Made by a program: the position numbers and the translations under genes
Notes under the pieces: model-generated
The model's input: the letters and a program-made list of their open reading frames with translations, nothing else
Database searches by the model: none
Told to the model about the DNA's origin: nothing
Shown: one piece after another, positions 34,470-44,000 of the stretch
Numbering within the stretch: the first letter of the stretch is position 1
Layout: every line of letters begins with the position of its first letter
Assembly: GCA_036500205.1 (NCBI GenBank)
Contig: DASYCK010000163.1
Coordinates: 1-56,870, forward strand
Direction of reading: 5' to 3'
From: DASYCK01 sp036500205
GTDB lineage: Bacteria; Myxococcota_A; Polyangia; Fen-1088
Length of the DNA: 56,870 bases

Positions 34470-36430
34470 CACGCAAGCTTGAGCGCCTTCAGCTCCACCA
34501 GCTTGGCGATGATGACCAGATAGTTCTCCTTGATCAGGTTGACGACCGCCGTTCGAAGTCCGGCGTCGTTGATATCGGTGCCGCTGGCGACCATGCCCGC
34601 CAGCATCTTCGCGCTCTCCGCGGTGGGCCGGGGCGTGTAGTCCCAGACGCGCTTGAAGAGCGCGGGATAGTCGGGCTCCTTGGCGGCGCGGAAGGTCGCG
34701 ATGACGTTCAGCTGCGACTGCGCGACCGCCCGCTTCGCGATCGCCAGGGTCTGGGCGTTGAGCGTCTTGTCACCGGACAGGGGCCAGTGGTCACCGAGTG
34801 CGTTCTCGACCGGGAGACCGCCGGGGAGGCTGTTCAGCCGGTCGTGGATGCCCTTGGCGACGGCGCTCTCTAGGAGCTCGGGCCTTTCCAGGTGGATGTG
34901 CTGCAGAAGCGTGGAGAACCGGCTGGCCGAGTTGATGTTCGGATGAAAGCCAAAATGACGCTCGACGGTTTCGTATTTCGAGAACTCGCGGGCCACGTCG
35001 CCCACGAAGGCCGTCTTCGCGACCGCGTCGAAGAATTTTTCCGAGTCCTTCGTGAACTCGCGCTTGTCTCCCGCTCCCTTGGTCGGCAGCTGAGCGTTGA
35101 ACCTCTCCATCACGTCGCGCTTATTGAAGAGGTGTCCGGCCGCGAACGCATCGGTGAGGAAGTGGTCACCGAAAGCGTTGATGAGAAGCGCTTCGTCCTT
35201 GCGGCCGGCCCGCGCCGCCGCCAGGGCCTTGCGATGGTTCTCTTCCCACGCTCGTTTGTGATCTGCGGTCGACATCCCCGTCGGCGCCACGAAGGCCGCA
35301 TTGGACGGCGCGAAGTGGGCCTCATTCTGTGCCGCCAAATCGAGGAACCGGCCCTTGGTGGCCGACTGCCAGCGTTCGGTGCTCACCGGCTTGCCGGTCC
35401 TCTTCTCCTCGGCGACCAACGCCGCGATCGCCTTGAGCTCATCAGGCGGCGCCTTGGCCAGGTCCTCCGGCTTACGAAAAAGGTCGCCACCCATCGCGAT
35501 CACCGTCCCATAGTCGAGGGAAACCCCGTTCACCATGATCTTGATCGATGGATCCTTGACGGCGTCACGGGCCATCTCATTGAGCTTCTGCGGAACCGCG
35601 ATCTGGTCGCCCGCACGGAAGCCCTCGATCGTGTGATCGTCACCGTGCTTGAAGTGTCGAATCTTGTCCGGGTTCGCCGCCTTGAGCTCCGCGACCGAGA
35701 TGTTGAACTTGGCGGCGATCGACTGGAAGGTGTCGCCCTTGATGACGGTGTATTGAAGCGGCGCAAAGGCCTTCTTCAGCTCTTCCTGCGTGTCGCCCGT
35801 CTGGGCGTGCTCACCGGCCTCGTAGCGCTGAACGCCACCCAGGCGCGCCCCCTCGCCCCCCGCACCGCGCGCATAACGATCGAGCAACCCCTCCGCGGTC
35901 CCCCCCTGGACGACGAGCCTGGCCACCGCGTTGGCGTGCTGCTCGTGTCGATCCCCCGGCGATCCCACACCGCCCTCCAGCGCCACCCCTCCCCGCTGTT
36001 GGATCACGTGCGCCGCTTCATGCGCGGCGGTGTGCAGCCGTGGAGCCCTGGAGAACGCGACATGATTACCCAGCGTGTACGCCTCGGCGCCCAGCGCGCG
36101 ACTCGCGGCCTCGGCGCCACCTCCGACGTGGGACTCGATGCCGCTCACGTCGTGACGGCCGAACGCCCGCTGGATTGCGTCCCGATACGGCAAAGGTCCG
36201 CTCGTCTGGGCGATCCCGCGCGCCGCAACATCCCGGATGGTGGTTCGGTCAACGACCTCCCGCGGCGCTCTCGCAGGCGACGGGGGCGTAACCATCGTTT
36301 GCACGCCCTGTGCGGTCCCGTATGGACTACGCGTCGCAACCGGCGTTGCCGTAGGTTTCGCGGCCCCCACAGCCTTCGTTGTCTGCGGGCGCCGTTCGGG
36401 TCTGCGGATCAGCGGCGCAAAGGTCGACAC
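34469..36430 (-). CDS. DUF4157 (eCIS-core) protein with LysM and phospholipase-like C-terminus
   Basis: A disordered Pro/Thr/Arg N-terminus (1-75) is followed by an eCIS-core/DUF4157 domain at 78-150 (YRDAIQRAFGRHDVSGIESH, LGAEAYTLGNHVAFS, and the HEAAHVIQQ HExxH zinc motif). A LysM motif lies at 228-280 (QYTVIKGDTFQSIAAKFNIS, FRAGDQIAVP). Residues 360-560 contain NEAHFAPSNA, LLINAFGDHFLTDAFAAGHL and FGFHPNINS, reminiscent of zinc-dependent phospholipase C/P1 nuclease-like folds. DUF4157 proteins are known cargo of contractile injection systems. GTG 36430 starts inside the broken immunity copy. It is the last large gene of the minus-strand block, followed by a coupled lipoprotein. Confidence 0.82.
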   Translation of the reverse strand: MSTFAPLIRRPERRPQTTKAVGAAKPTATPVATRSPYGTAQGVQTMVTPPSPARAPREVVDRTTIRDVAARGIAQTSGPLPYRDAIQRAFGRHDVSGIESHVGGGAEAASRALGAEAYTLGNHVAFSRAPRLHTAAHEAAHVIQQRGGVALEGGVGSPGDRHEQHANAVARLVVQGGTAEGLLDRYARGAGGEGARLGGVQRYEAGEHAQTGDTQEELKKAFAPLQYTVIKGDTFQSIAAKFNISVAELKAANPDKIRHFKHGDDHTIEGFRAGDQIAVPQKLNEMARDAVKDPSIKIMVNGVSLDYGTVIAMGGDLFRKPEDLAKAPPDELKAIAALVAEEKRTGKPVSTERWQSATKGRFLDLAAQNEAHFAPSNAAFVAPTGMSTADHKRAWEENHRKALAAARAGRKDEALLINAFGDHFLTDAFAAGHLFNKRDVMERFNAQLPTKGAGDKREFTKDSEKFFDAVAKTAFVGDVAREFSKYETVERHFGFHPNINSASRFSTLLQHIHLERPELLESAVAKGIHDRLNSLPGGLPVENALGDHWPLSGDKTLNAQTLAIAKRAVAQSQLNVIATFRAAKEPDYPALFKRVWDYTPRPTAESAKMLAGMVASGTDINDAGLRTAVVNLIKENYLVIIAKLVELKALKLA

Positions 36431-36880
36431 GGCGAACCAATGCTACCCATCGACGAAGATGAATACAAGCAGTCGACGATGGAGCGAGCATGGCGATCGA
36501 CGGCGTCCACCACATCGTGCGTCGCCGGCTTCGAGACCACGAGCCGGTGGTCGCTGCCGAGCCCGAAATCGTCGCGGCCCGCGACGCCGGTCGGTTTGAG
36601 CCAGCGAAACGGGGGCAGCTTCACACCTGGATGGAGCTCCTTGAACTGCGGGCTAACGGAGATCTCGGCGTCCGCGAACTCGACACCCTTCACACCGACG
36701 CTCCTGAATCTTGGTTGCCAGGTCCGCGGTCACTATGAAGGCATGGAACAGCGCCACAATTGTATCCCCGAGCCATCCGTCGAACTCGTAGTGAAGCTTT
36801 GAGATCAGCGGTGGATGAATGCTCGCATCGACGATCGCACGCTCTCCCAGACCGCCCGCCAGCTCTGGTTCGACTACGTA
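36409..36880 (-). pseudogene. Second immunity-gene copy, broken by IS insertion and a frameshift
   Basis: Homologous to the intact gene at 38167-38598. The first 60 codons (YVVEPELAGGLGERAIVD, then LHYEFDGWLGD) match residues 5-64 of that protein. Near 36703 one extra base (CAGGAGC where the copy has CAGAG) shifts the frame. The shifted frame then continues the match (VEFADAEISVS, FRWLKPTGVAGRDDFGLGSD) to its stop at 36409. Its start codon has been removed by the IS element whose left end lies at 36881. The C-terminal 25 residues differ from the intact copy. GTG 36693 could give a 94-residue truncated product, but I regard the gene as dead. Confidence 0.78.
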
Positions 36881-36905
36881 GTGGAGTTGACCCGATCTGA
36901 TGGAC
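36881..36905 (+). repeat. IS terminal inverted repeat, left
   Basis: 25 bases beginning GTGGAGTTGACCCGATCTG; matches the complement of the right end at 38125-38149 in 23 of 25 positions. Confidence 0.85.
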
Positions 36906-36912
36906 GGTTTCG

Positions 36913-37829
36913 TTACGCTGCTTTCTTCACGGACTGTAGCAGTTCAAATTCGATCGGGCTGACGTAGTTGAGGGTCGAATGGCGCCTGGTGGGATTGTAG
37001 AAGCCGTCGATGTACTCGCCGATGGACAGGGTCGCCGAGGCCCTGCTCTCGAGGTCGTCGGCGTTGTCCATCTCGCGCTTGAGGGTGGCGAAGAAGCTCT
37101 CGGCGACGGCGTTGTCCCAGCAGTCGCCCTTCCGGCTCATGCTGCACTCGATGGTCTCAAGGGCCTTCCGGTAGTCGTCGCTGGCGTACGTGCTACCTCG
37201 ATCGGAGTGATGGACGAGGTTCGCGGCGGGCTGCGCTGGCTGAGGGCCACGTCCAGTGCTTTGAGCGCGAGGTGACGGTCGACGTGTTCGCTGGTTGCCC
37301 ACCCAACGACTCGCCGCGAGAACAGGTCGAGGATGGCAGCCAGGTAGAGCCAGCCCTGCTTCGTCCACAGGAACGTGATGTCCGTGACCCACACTTGATC
37401 AGGGCGGCTGGCGCTGAAGTCTCGCGCGCCAGCACGTTCGGCGCGATCGGGAAGCCGTGCTTGGAGTCGGTGGTCGTGCGGAACCGACGTCTTTTGCGGG
37501 CCACCAAGGCCTTTTCGCGCATCAACCTGGCCACGCGCTTACGGCCGACGCGGTGGCCAGCCGCCTTGAGCTCGGCGTGGACGCGCGGGCTGCCGTAGCG
37601 ACGACTGCTCGCGACGTGAGCGGCGGCCACGTGTTGGGACAGCGCTTCGTCGCGCAGCGTGTGCGGCGACTTCGGCCGTCCCTGCGTGGCGTAGAAGCCG
37701 CTCGGCGACACGCTCATGATCCGGCACAGAACCGCGACGGGGAAGGCCACCTTCTCCTCGGAGATGAACGCGAACTTCACGCGCTCTCCTTGGCGAAGAA
37801 GGTGGCCGCCCTTTTTAAAATCTCGCGCT
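36913..37829 (-). pseudogene. IS3-family transposase OrfB, two frameshifts
   Basis: Three successive frames together give a complete OrfB. The first carries KFAFISEEKVAFPVAVLCRI, SPSGFYATQGRP and SRRYGSPRVHAELKAAGHRV. Near 37420 a 1- or 2-base change moves to the frame with DQVWVTDITFLWTKQGWLYL (first catalytic Asp). Near 37235 a further change, probably a lost G, moves to NLVHHSDRGSTYAS (second Asp) and CWDNAVAESFFATLKRE (Glu). All three DDE residues survive but cannot be made as one polypeptide. The 5' end is entered by -1 frameshifting from OrfA. Confidence 0.85.
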
Positions 37830-38085
37830 CCATCCGGAGGACCTTCACCTCCCGTCGCAGCTGCGAAAGCTCCTCTTTCTCGGCCGTGGTCAACGCGCCT
37901 GCCGGTCCCTTGCCGGCATCTACATCGGCCTGCCGGACCCACCCGCGCACCAGGCTGTCCGCCAGCCCCAGGTCGCGCGCTACCTGCGCGACTCGGCGGC
38001 CCCCGGTGCGCACCAGCGCGACCGTGTCGGCCTTGAACTCACGCGTGTGCGTGCGTCGGACCTTCTTCGTTTCCTGCTTCGACAT
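37777..38085 (-). CDS. IS3-family transposase OrfA
   Basis: ATG 38085 with AAAGGTGG upstream gives a 102-residue protein. Residues 10-60 form the HTH_Tnp_1 domain (TREFKADTVALVRTGGRRVA, QVARDLGLADSLVRGWVRQ). The remainder is the leucine-zipper-like coiled coil (ELSQLRREVKVLRMEREILK) used for transposase oligomerisation. It binds the IS ends and is joined to OrfB by programmed -1 frameshifting at 37813-37819. It appears intact, but with OrfB broken it could act only as a repressor or in trans. Confidence 0.88.
   Translation of the reverse strand: MSKQETKKVRRTHTREFKADTVALVRTGGRRVAQVARDLGLADSLVRGWVRQADVDAGKGPAGALTTAEKEELSQLRREVKVLRMEREILKRAATFFAKESA
37813..37819 (-). promoter_or_regulatory. Programmed -1 frameshift site of the IS element
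   Basis: In the OrfA frame (ATT TTA AAA AGG) the bases T-TTA-AAA form a classic X-XXY-YYZ slippery heptamer. A -1 slip enters the OrfB frame (FKKGGHLLRQGERVKFAF), as expected for IS3-family OrfAB synthesis. Confidence 0.65.
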
Positions 38086-38124
38086 GTGGCCACCTTTTCT
38101 ACGCTCGTTTCGCTGAGCGTGGGT

Positions 38125-38149
38125 GTCCACCAGACCGGGTCAACTCCAC
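38125..38149 (-). repeat. IS terminal inverted repeat, right
   Basis: Complement reads GTGGAGTTGACCCGGTCTG then GTGGAC; pairs with the left end at 36881-36905. Confidence 0.85.
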
Positions 38150-38166
38150 ATCTCGCGGTGGTTCGG

Positions 38167-38598
38167 TCAGATGCCTTCGTACGGATAGACATCCAGCGCT
38201 CGCGGCTTCGGCGAGCTTATGAGGTCCAATGCCTTCTTCGAGACCACGAGTCTGTGATCACTGCCGAGACCGAAATCGTCACGGCCCGCGACGCCGGTCG
38301 GCTTCAGCCAGCGAAACAGCGGCAGCTCGAAGTCCGGGTGAAAGTCCTGGAATTCTTCGCTAACAGAAACCTCCGCGTCCGCGAGCTCGAAGCCTGTCAG
38401 ACCAGCACTCTGAATCTTGGCTGCTAGGTCCTCCGTGATCATGAAGGCGTGAAACAGCGCCACGATATGATCGCCTAACCATCCATCGAACCTGTAGTGG
38501 AGCCGCGAAATTAGCGGTGGATGAACACGCGTGTCGACAATCGCATGCTCTCCAAGCCCACCCGCCACCTCGGGTTCGACTACGTAGAATGCATCCAT
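38167..38598 (-). CDS. Putative immunity protein for the adjacent toxin
   Basis: 143 residues, starting 4 bases after the toxin stop (TGA CGCA ATG) and therefore co-translated with it. There is no signal peptide, so it is cytoplasmic, as needed to neutralise a nuclease in the producer. Recognisable segments are FYVVEPEVAGGLGEHAIVD, LHYRFDGWLGDHIVALFHAF and FRWLKPTGVAGRDDFGLGSD. I do not know a named Pfam immunity family for it. A second, broken copy lies on the other side of the IS element. Duplicated immunity genes behind a polymorphic toxin are a common pattern. GC content is visibly lower than in the upstream part of the toxin gene. Immunity function is inferred from position. Confidence 0.68.
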   Translation of the reverse strand: MDAFYVVEPEVAGGLGEHAIVDTRVHPPLISRLHYRFDGWLGDHIVALFHAFMITEDLAAKIQSAGLTGFELADAEVSVSEEFQDFHPDFELPLFRWLKPTGVAGRDDFGLGSDHRLVVSKKALDLISSPKPRALDVYPYEGI

Positions 38599-38602
38599 TG
38601 CG

Positions 38603-40636
38603 TCATCTTATTGGCGGCTTAAACAGATGGCCGAACATGTCGTCAATCTTCGTCGCTTGATCCAACAGCTGCTGCTTCGACGGTGATCTGTTCTCAAGAT
38701 AGAAGCGGTTCCAGATTTTTCTGATCTGGCTCAAGTGAAGTTCACCGTTTGAATCCTTGGGAATTCCGCGAAGATTTTCGAGCGAGTGTAGCTCTGACGG
38801 CGTTACCTTGCCAGGGAAGAGCGTAAGTGTCTGGCGTTCCACAGCGTGGTGGACAACCACCTTCCCTTCCAGCCCCGGGTGAGCACCGAAGAAGGTCGCG
38901 CGGTAGTTCGTGGTCGTCGAAGCTCCAAATCGCGCCGCTCGACCGCCCCTCGGCCCACGACGCGCGCCATCTGCCGGCTTCCTCTCTCTTGGAGGAGCAC
39001 TCTCCTCTTTGGGGAGGTTCGACGGGTGAAGCTTGTCCGGCTTGAGGTCCTTTACCCCTGCTGGGGCGGTGCGAACAGGAGGCTTCTCCAGGGCACGGGA
39101 TTCGAAGGTGTTCTCGGCCCTCGCATCCTGAACCGGAACGGTCAGACCGGTGTCGGTCACCGCCGACTCGCCCATCATCCTCTCGATGATCTCGACGAGG
39201 CGGCGGAGGATCCCCTTCAGGCGTTCGAGCAGCTCGGCGATCTTGCCGGCCACGCGGCCGACCAGGCGCTCCACGGCCTCGAGCGCGGTGCCAAAGAGGC
39301 GGCGGGCGGCGGCGAAGAGCTCGACGGCGCTCCCGGCGACCCGGGCCGCCAGCCGGCCGGCGAGCTCGCCGGCGCCGCGGGCGAGGCTGCCGATGACCTC
39401 GGTCCCGACGGCCAGCAGGACCTCGAAGAGGATCATGCCGGCGACCTTCCCGATGTCCTCTCCGAACTGCTGCCAGGGCTCGTCGAGGAAGGCGAGGAAC
39501 TGCTGGACGGCGTCGTGTCCCAGGGCGCGCACCTTGCCGAGCGCCACGTCGCGCAGGCCCTCGAGCAGCTTGGCGACCTGCTGGGCGCCCGCGGCCGGGT
39601 TGGCCAGGAAGTCGCTCAGCATCTGGCGGCCGACGGCGACGATCTCCTCGCCCTCGCGCGCGAGCGCCTGCAGCTGGGGCGCGTACTTGACGACCAGCTC
39701 CGGGACCTTGACGGTCAGGAACTGCTCGATGTCGTAGGGGAGCTTGACGAGATGGAAGAGCCCCTCGAACAGGCCCTTGATCGACGACCAGACGCCCTCC
39801 CCCACCCCGACGCCGTACCCCTCGGCGAAGTGGAGGGTGTCGCGCACGCCGAGCGACGAGAACTTCGCCTTGATGTGCGCGATCTGCTCGGGCGGCGCCG
39901 ACTGGGCACCCCCGACGATCCCGCGCAAGAGCTCGCGCAACAGCGTAAACTGACCCTCGCCGAGGACGTGGGGGGCGATGTCGGCGATGACGCCGGTGTC
40001 GAGCGCGCCGAGCGAGACCTTCCGGTCGGGATCGTCCTCGGGCGCGGCCTGCCGCGCGACCAGCAGGCGGCCGGTGGCCCGCTGCTGCGCCACGTGGGCC
40101 AGCTCGTGCGCGAGCAGCGGCGACGGCTGTACGCCCTGCCCGGCGCCCATGAAGATGTGGTCGCCGTAGCTGAAGGCGCGCGCGCGGAACGCGCCGGTGT
40201 ACTGCTCGGCGGCGGGTCCGGTGTGAACCCGGACGGCGGCCAGGCTCTGGCCGAGGCGCGGCTCGTAGTGGGCGCGCGCGGCGTCGGACAGCGGCACGCC
40301 GCCCGACGAGAGGCTGGCGACGCCGCGGGGAGCGGCGGCCCCGCCCGCCTGCTCGGCCAGGGTCTGCAATGCCGCCGGCGCCCCCGACCCGCGCGCGCTG
40401 TCGGCAGCGATCCGGTCCGCTTGGCCCTCAGCGGGGTCTGACGGTTTCGAGACCCGCACGCCAGCCAGCGATGGACCGAGAACGCGATCGAGCAGCTGTT
40501 GCCTGCTCTCTGCGGAGCCGAAACGCGCAGAGAGGCTTTCGGTGGGCGCCGGCTTCCGGGCCGGCTCCGGCCGCGCGGCCACCGCGCTAACCCGCGAGGC
40601 CGCGGGCCTCCGGCTGGGCGCCATGAACGTCGCCAT
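38603..40636 (-). CDS. DUF4157 (eCIS-core) polymorphic toxin with HNH/ENDO VII-like tip
   Basis: ATG 40636 is fixed by GGAGG upstream. Residues 60-190 form the eCIS-core/DUF4157 module: DPAEGQADRIA, then YEPRLGQSLAAVRVHTGPAA, AFSYGDHIFMGAG and the LLAHELAHVAQQ HExxH motif. Residues 230-510 are long amphipathic helices (GIVGGAQSAPPEQIAHIKAK; LVGRVAGKIAELLERLKGIL), probably a membrane-active or packing region. A charged linker follows. The last 100 residues (VVVHHAVERQTL, SELHSLENLRGIPKD, ELHLSQIRKIWNRFYLE) resemble HNH/ENDO VII-superfamily nuclease toxins. It would be loaded into an injection system and delivered to target cells. Immunity gene directly downstream. Confidence 0.85.
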   Translation of the reverse strand: MATFMAPSRRPAASRVSAVAARPEPARKPAPTESLSARFGSAESRQQLLDRVLGPSLAGVRVSKPSDPAEGQADRIAADSARGSGAPAALQTLAEQAGGAAAPRGVASLSSGGVPLSDAARAHYEPRLGQSLAAVRVHTGPAAEQYTGAFRARAFSYGDHIFMGAGQGVQPSPLLAHELAHVAQQRATGRLLVARQAAPEDDPDRKVSLGALDTGVIADIAPHVLGEGQFTLLRELLRGIVGGAQSAPPEQIAHIKAKFSSLGVRDTLHFAEGYGVGVGEGVWSSIKGLFEGLFHLVKLPYDIEQFLTVKVPELVVKYAPQLQALAREGEEIVAVGRQMLSDFLANPAAGAQQVAKLLEGLRDVALGKVRALGHDAVQQFLAFLDEPWQQFGEDIGKVAGMILFEVLLAVGTEVIGSLARGAGELAGRLAARVAGSAVELFAAARRLFGTALEAVERLVGRVAGKIAELLERLKGILRRLVEIIERMMGESAVTDTGLTVPVQDARAENTFESRALEKPPVRTAPAGVKDLKPDKLHPSNLPKEESAPPRERKPADGARRGPRGGRAARFGASTTTNYRATFFGAHPGLEGKVVVHHAVERQTLTLFPGKVTPSELHSLENLRGIPKDSNGELHLSQIRKIWNRFYLENRSPSKQQLLDQATKIDDMFGHLFKPPIR

Positions 40637-40667
40637 CGTGCCTCCGTCTCCTGCGGCGGAACCGCGC

Positions 40668-41054
40668 TCAGCGCGCCTTGCGGCCGCTCGGCGGTCCGCG
40701 CCGACGTGCCGCATCCACCTCCTCGCGGGTGACCAGGTGGCCGAGGCCCATCTGCTGGAAGTCCTCGAAGGTGAGGCCCGACTCGGCGAAGCTGGCCAGC
40801 GCCGGGGCGCGCTCGTGGAGGTGGCGCACAGCCTCGCCGACCGACAGCCCCTGGTTCTGCTGCGCCTCCAGCTGGCGCTGAATATCGACGGCGACCGCCA
40901 TGTCCGGGGCGTCGCGCATCCTGCGCTCGATGGCCCGGGTGCGAACCTGGTGCAACCCCTGCGCGAGCTCCGCGTGGCGGGTCATCTGCATGTAGGTGGC
41001 GAGCAGCGCCTGCGCGCCACGTCTCGCGATGTCGTTCTCGTCGTCCTCGGTCAT
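40668..41054 (-). CDS. Small helical protein upstream of the toxin
   Basis: AAGGAGAG lies a short distance before ATG 41054. The 128-residue product is acidic at its start (MTEDDENDIARRGAQALLAT) and otherwise helical (IQRQLEAQQNQGLSVGEAV, TFEDFQQMGLGHLVTREEVD). No domain, signal peptide or membrane segment was recognised. It lies between the giant beta-helix genes and the toxin gene in a tight operon (32 bases before, 31 after). Position and size fit a chaperone or adaptor for loading the DUF4157 toxin, but there is no direct evidence. Confidence 0.7.
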   Translation of the reverse strand: MTEDDENDIARRGAQALLATYMQMTRHAELAQGLHQVRTRAIERRMRDAPDMAVAVDIQRQLEAQQNQGLSVGEAVRHLHERAPALASFAESGLTFEDFQQMGLGHLVTREEVDAARRRGPPSGRKAR

Positions 41055-41086
41055 TCAGATATCTCTCCTTTTGGCTCCGCCGGCCC

Positions 41087-44000
41087 TCAAGCGCCGGGAC
41101 TGGGGAACTGCAAGAGCTTGGTGAACCCTTCCTGCATCACGACCCTCACGTCGATGATGTCGACGCCGTTCTTGTTGCCCAGGAGGACCTGGTTGGCCCT
41201 GGTCATGTCGAACGGATCTGGCTGGGACCCGCCGACCAGGAGCTGCCGGTTCGAGATCGCCACGATGTCGTGCGTCGCTTGATTCGCCGCGGTGATCCCC
41301 ATGATCTGGTCGAACGCGACCAGCGAGAGGAACACCCGCCCGACCTGCGAGGCGCAGCGGTTGCGCGTCACGTTGATGGTGGCCCCGAGGACCAGCACGT
41401 GGCCGAAGACCTGGGCGCCCTCCTGGTCGTCTGGCGGCTTCGGCGACGAGGTGTCGAACGTGAGCCGCAGGCCGAACTGATTGCTCGCCACCGAGACGTG
41501 ATCGAGACCGAGGAGCGCCACCGGGAAAAAGGAGATGGGAGCCGCCGTCGGCGTCATCGGCGTCCGCCGGACCGTGAAGTCGTAGATCACCTGATTGTTG
41601 GCGAACACCACCGCCCCCCCTTCACCGGCGAAGATGCGCGGGCTGGCGGGAGCGATGTTCTCCAGATAGAAGCGGGTCCGGAACGGCGCCGTGTAGTGCA
41701 GGAAGTCGGGCGGCCGAGCCACCGGCGGAGAGGGCTGGACGCCGGGCGACAGCTGGGCGACGCCGAACCGCTCCCAGGGGCCACCCAGGTTCTGGAGGTA
41801 GACGACGTCGCCGATGGCGAAACGATCGATCTGGTTCTCCGAGCCATGGAAGCCCAGCGATGCGAAGTAGTTTCCATCGATGGCCATCGGGCCGGTCGCG
41901 ACGGCGTGCAATGCCCGTCCTTCTTTCTGGATCACCGTATTGTCGGCGACGCGCAGCGCGCTCCCCTCGGGGTCCGACGAGATGCGGTCCTTGAGGATCG
42001 GACTGAGCTCGGCCAGGGTGCCGGCCGAGCCGGTCCCCGCGAGCATGACGGCGATCCCCGCGCGGACTCCGGCCTCGAGCGGAACGCCCATGTTCCCGTC
42101 GGCGACCTCGCCGTTTCCGGTGATGCGGTTCCCCACCACCGAGATCCCGTCGCCCACCAGCACGAAGATGCCGTTCGTCGCGATCAGCCCCGAGCTGCCG
42201 TTGTCGGTGAGACGGTTGTTGCGGATGTCGAGGCCGCCACTGGCCGCGGCGAGGACGATGGCGCCGAAGGGAATCACCTGTACCAGCACGCTGGTCCCTT
42301 CAGTCGCGGCCGGAAGCTTGAAGACGTCCCCGATCACCGGCAGGCCGAAGCCGGGAAAGAGCAGGTTTCCCGTGACGGTGTTGTTCTCGATCCGCCCTTG
42401 GACGACCTCGATGAGATCGCCGCCCAGATTGCGGAACCCGAGCACGGTCAGCACCGAGATCCCGTTCGAGAACATCCCTTCGATGCGGTTTCCTTCGATG
42501 ACGAGATCGACGATCGCCCCCTCGTTGACCGGGAGGAAGGTGTCGTCGCTCGCATCGTCGAAGAAACCGCCGCCGAGATCGGCCGCGATCACCAGCGTGC
42601 TCGGCTGCTCGGTGCTTTGCTGCACGCCGAGCTGCGCTCGGCCCGCGCCCTCGCGGCGCGAGGCGTTGATGAACGGCGAACCGCTCGGGCTGCGGAGCGG
42701 CGAATGGTGCGGACGCCAGAGGACACTCCCGATGGTGATGCCGTGGCCGACACCGCCCGCGATCCGGTTGCGCCGGATCTCGATCCGTTCGGATCCGCCT
42801 CGGACCTGGATCCCGCCCCAGGCCACGGAGGTGCAGGACTGCTCCGCTTCGTCGACGCAGGAGGTGTCGGCCTCGATTCGGTTTCCGGCGATCACCACGT
42901 CGTTCCCGAGGACCACGATCCCTGCGTGCTCACTGAAGTTCGCCGACATCTGAATCAGACAATCGCTGACCGAGATCCGCTGGCCCGCCTCGATGTCGAT
43001 CCCGGTTTGCGGGTCTGCGAGGATCCCGCCCAGGGTGCCGCCCGCCGCCACCTGTAGCTCTGCGATGTCGACGTCCTCGGAGCTGACGTCGCGCACCGAC
43101 AGGCCCACCTGACCGAAGGTCTGCAGCCGGACCTGCCGGACCGAGACCAAGCGGGACGCGACCAGCGTCACCAGGGGCTCGTCGGGCGTCGGTCCGGTCG
43201 TCTGATCGCCGGCGGCGGTCAGATCTCGAATCGAGACCCCTTCGCTGCGCTGGACCAGGAGCGCCGGACGTTGGAATGCTTGGCAGGTCACGTCGCGAAT
43301 CTCCACGGAGCCCGAGGCGTTGATCTCGACGAGCGCCGGCTCCGAGCTCACGGCGCCCGGAACGAACGCCCCGCTCTGCAGCAGCCCCGCCGTCAGGGAC
43401 AGATCCTCGAGGGTCACGTTGCTGGAGCCGTTCGCGGAGATGCCCCGCTGGTTGACGACGTCGAAGGCCAGACCCGTCAGCGTGACACCGCTCGAGTTGG
43501 CGATGGCCACCAGGTCGCCCGAAGGCGAGGCGGTCGGACTGCGAATGATCGTCGAGTTGCCGCACCCCTCGATGCTCACGTTACGACGCCCGATAATCTG
43601 CACCGTCTCGGTGTAGATGCCCGGGCGGACCGCGATGCGGCCGCCCTCGGATGGCAGTAGATTGACCGCCGCTTGGATGCTGGTCTGGTCGCCGACGCTG
43701 GCGATGCCGTCGCCGACGGTGATGGCAATGCAGCTGTCGTCGGTGACCTTACGCATCCGGACACGGCAATCGTCGAGCGCGCCCACGACGCCGCTCGGCC
43801 CACCCGTCATCAAAGCCAGGGGGGCGACGAAGTGACGCGGGCCGTGGGGCGGGACACCGGCCGGCTCGGTCCGGAGGTTGTAGGGGACCACCAGCCCCGG
43901 CGTGTCGACCCGCAGCGCCGCTACCCAGAAGTCGCCGCGCCGCCCAGGCGTCACGAACACCGGGATCACGCCCGTATCACCCAGCACGGGTCCGGTCGGA

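Larger units (their letters stand above)
36881..38149 (-). mobile_element. IS3-family insertion sequence (decayed)
   Basis: 1,269 bases bounded by inverted repeats: GTGGAGTTGACCCG then TCTG and TGGAC in both ends, with 2 mismatches in 25 bases. Inside are an OrfA with HTH and an OrfB DDE transposase on the minus strand, with a slippery heptamer between them. No target-site duplication is visible (left flank ends ACGTA, right flank starts ATCTC). OrfB carries two frameshifts, so the element is not autonomous. It lies at the first codon of the second immunity copy. Confidence 0.87.
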
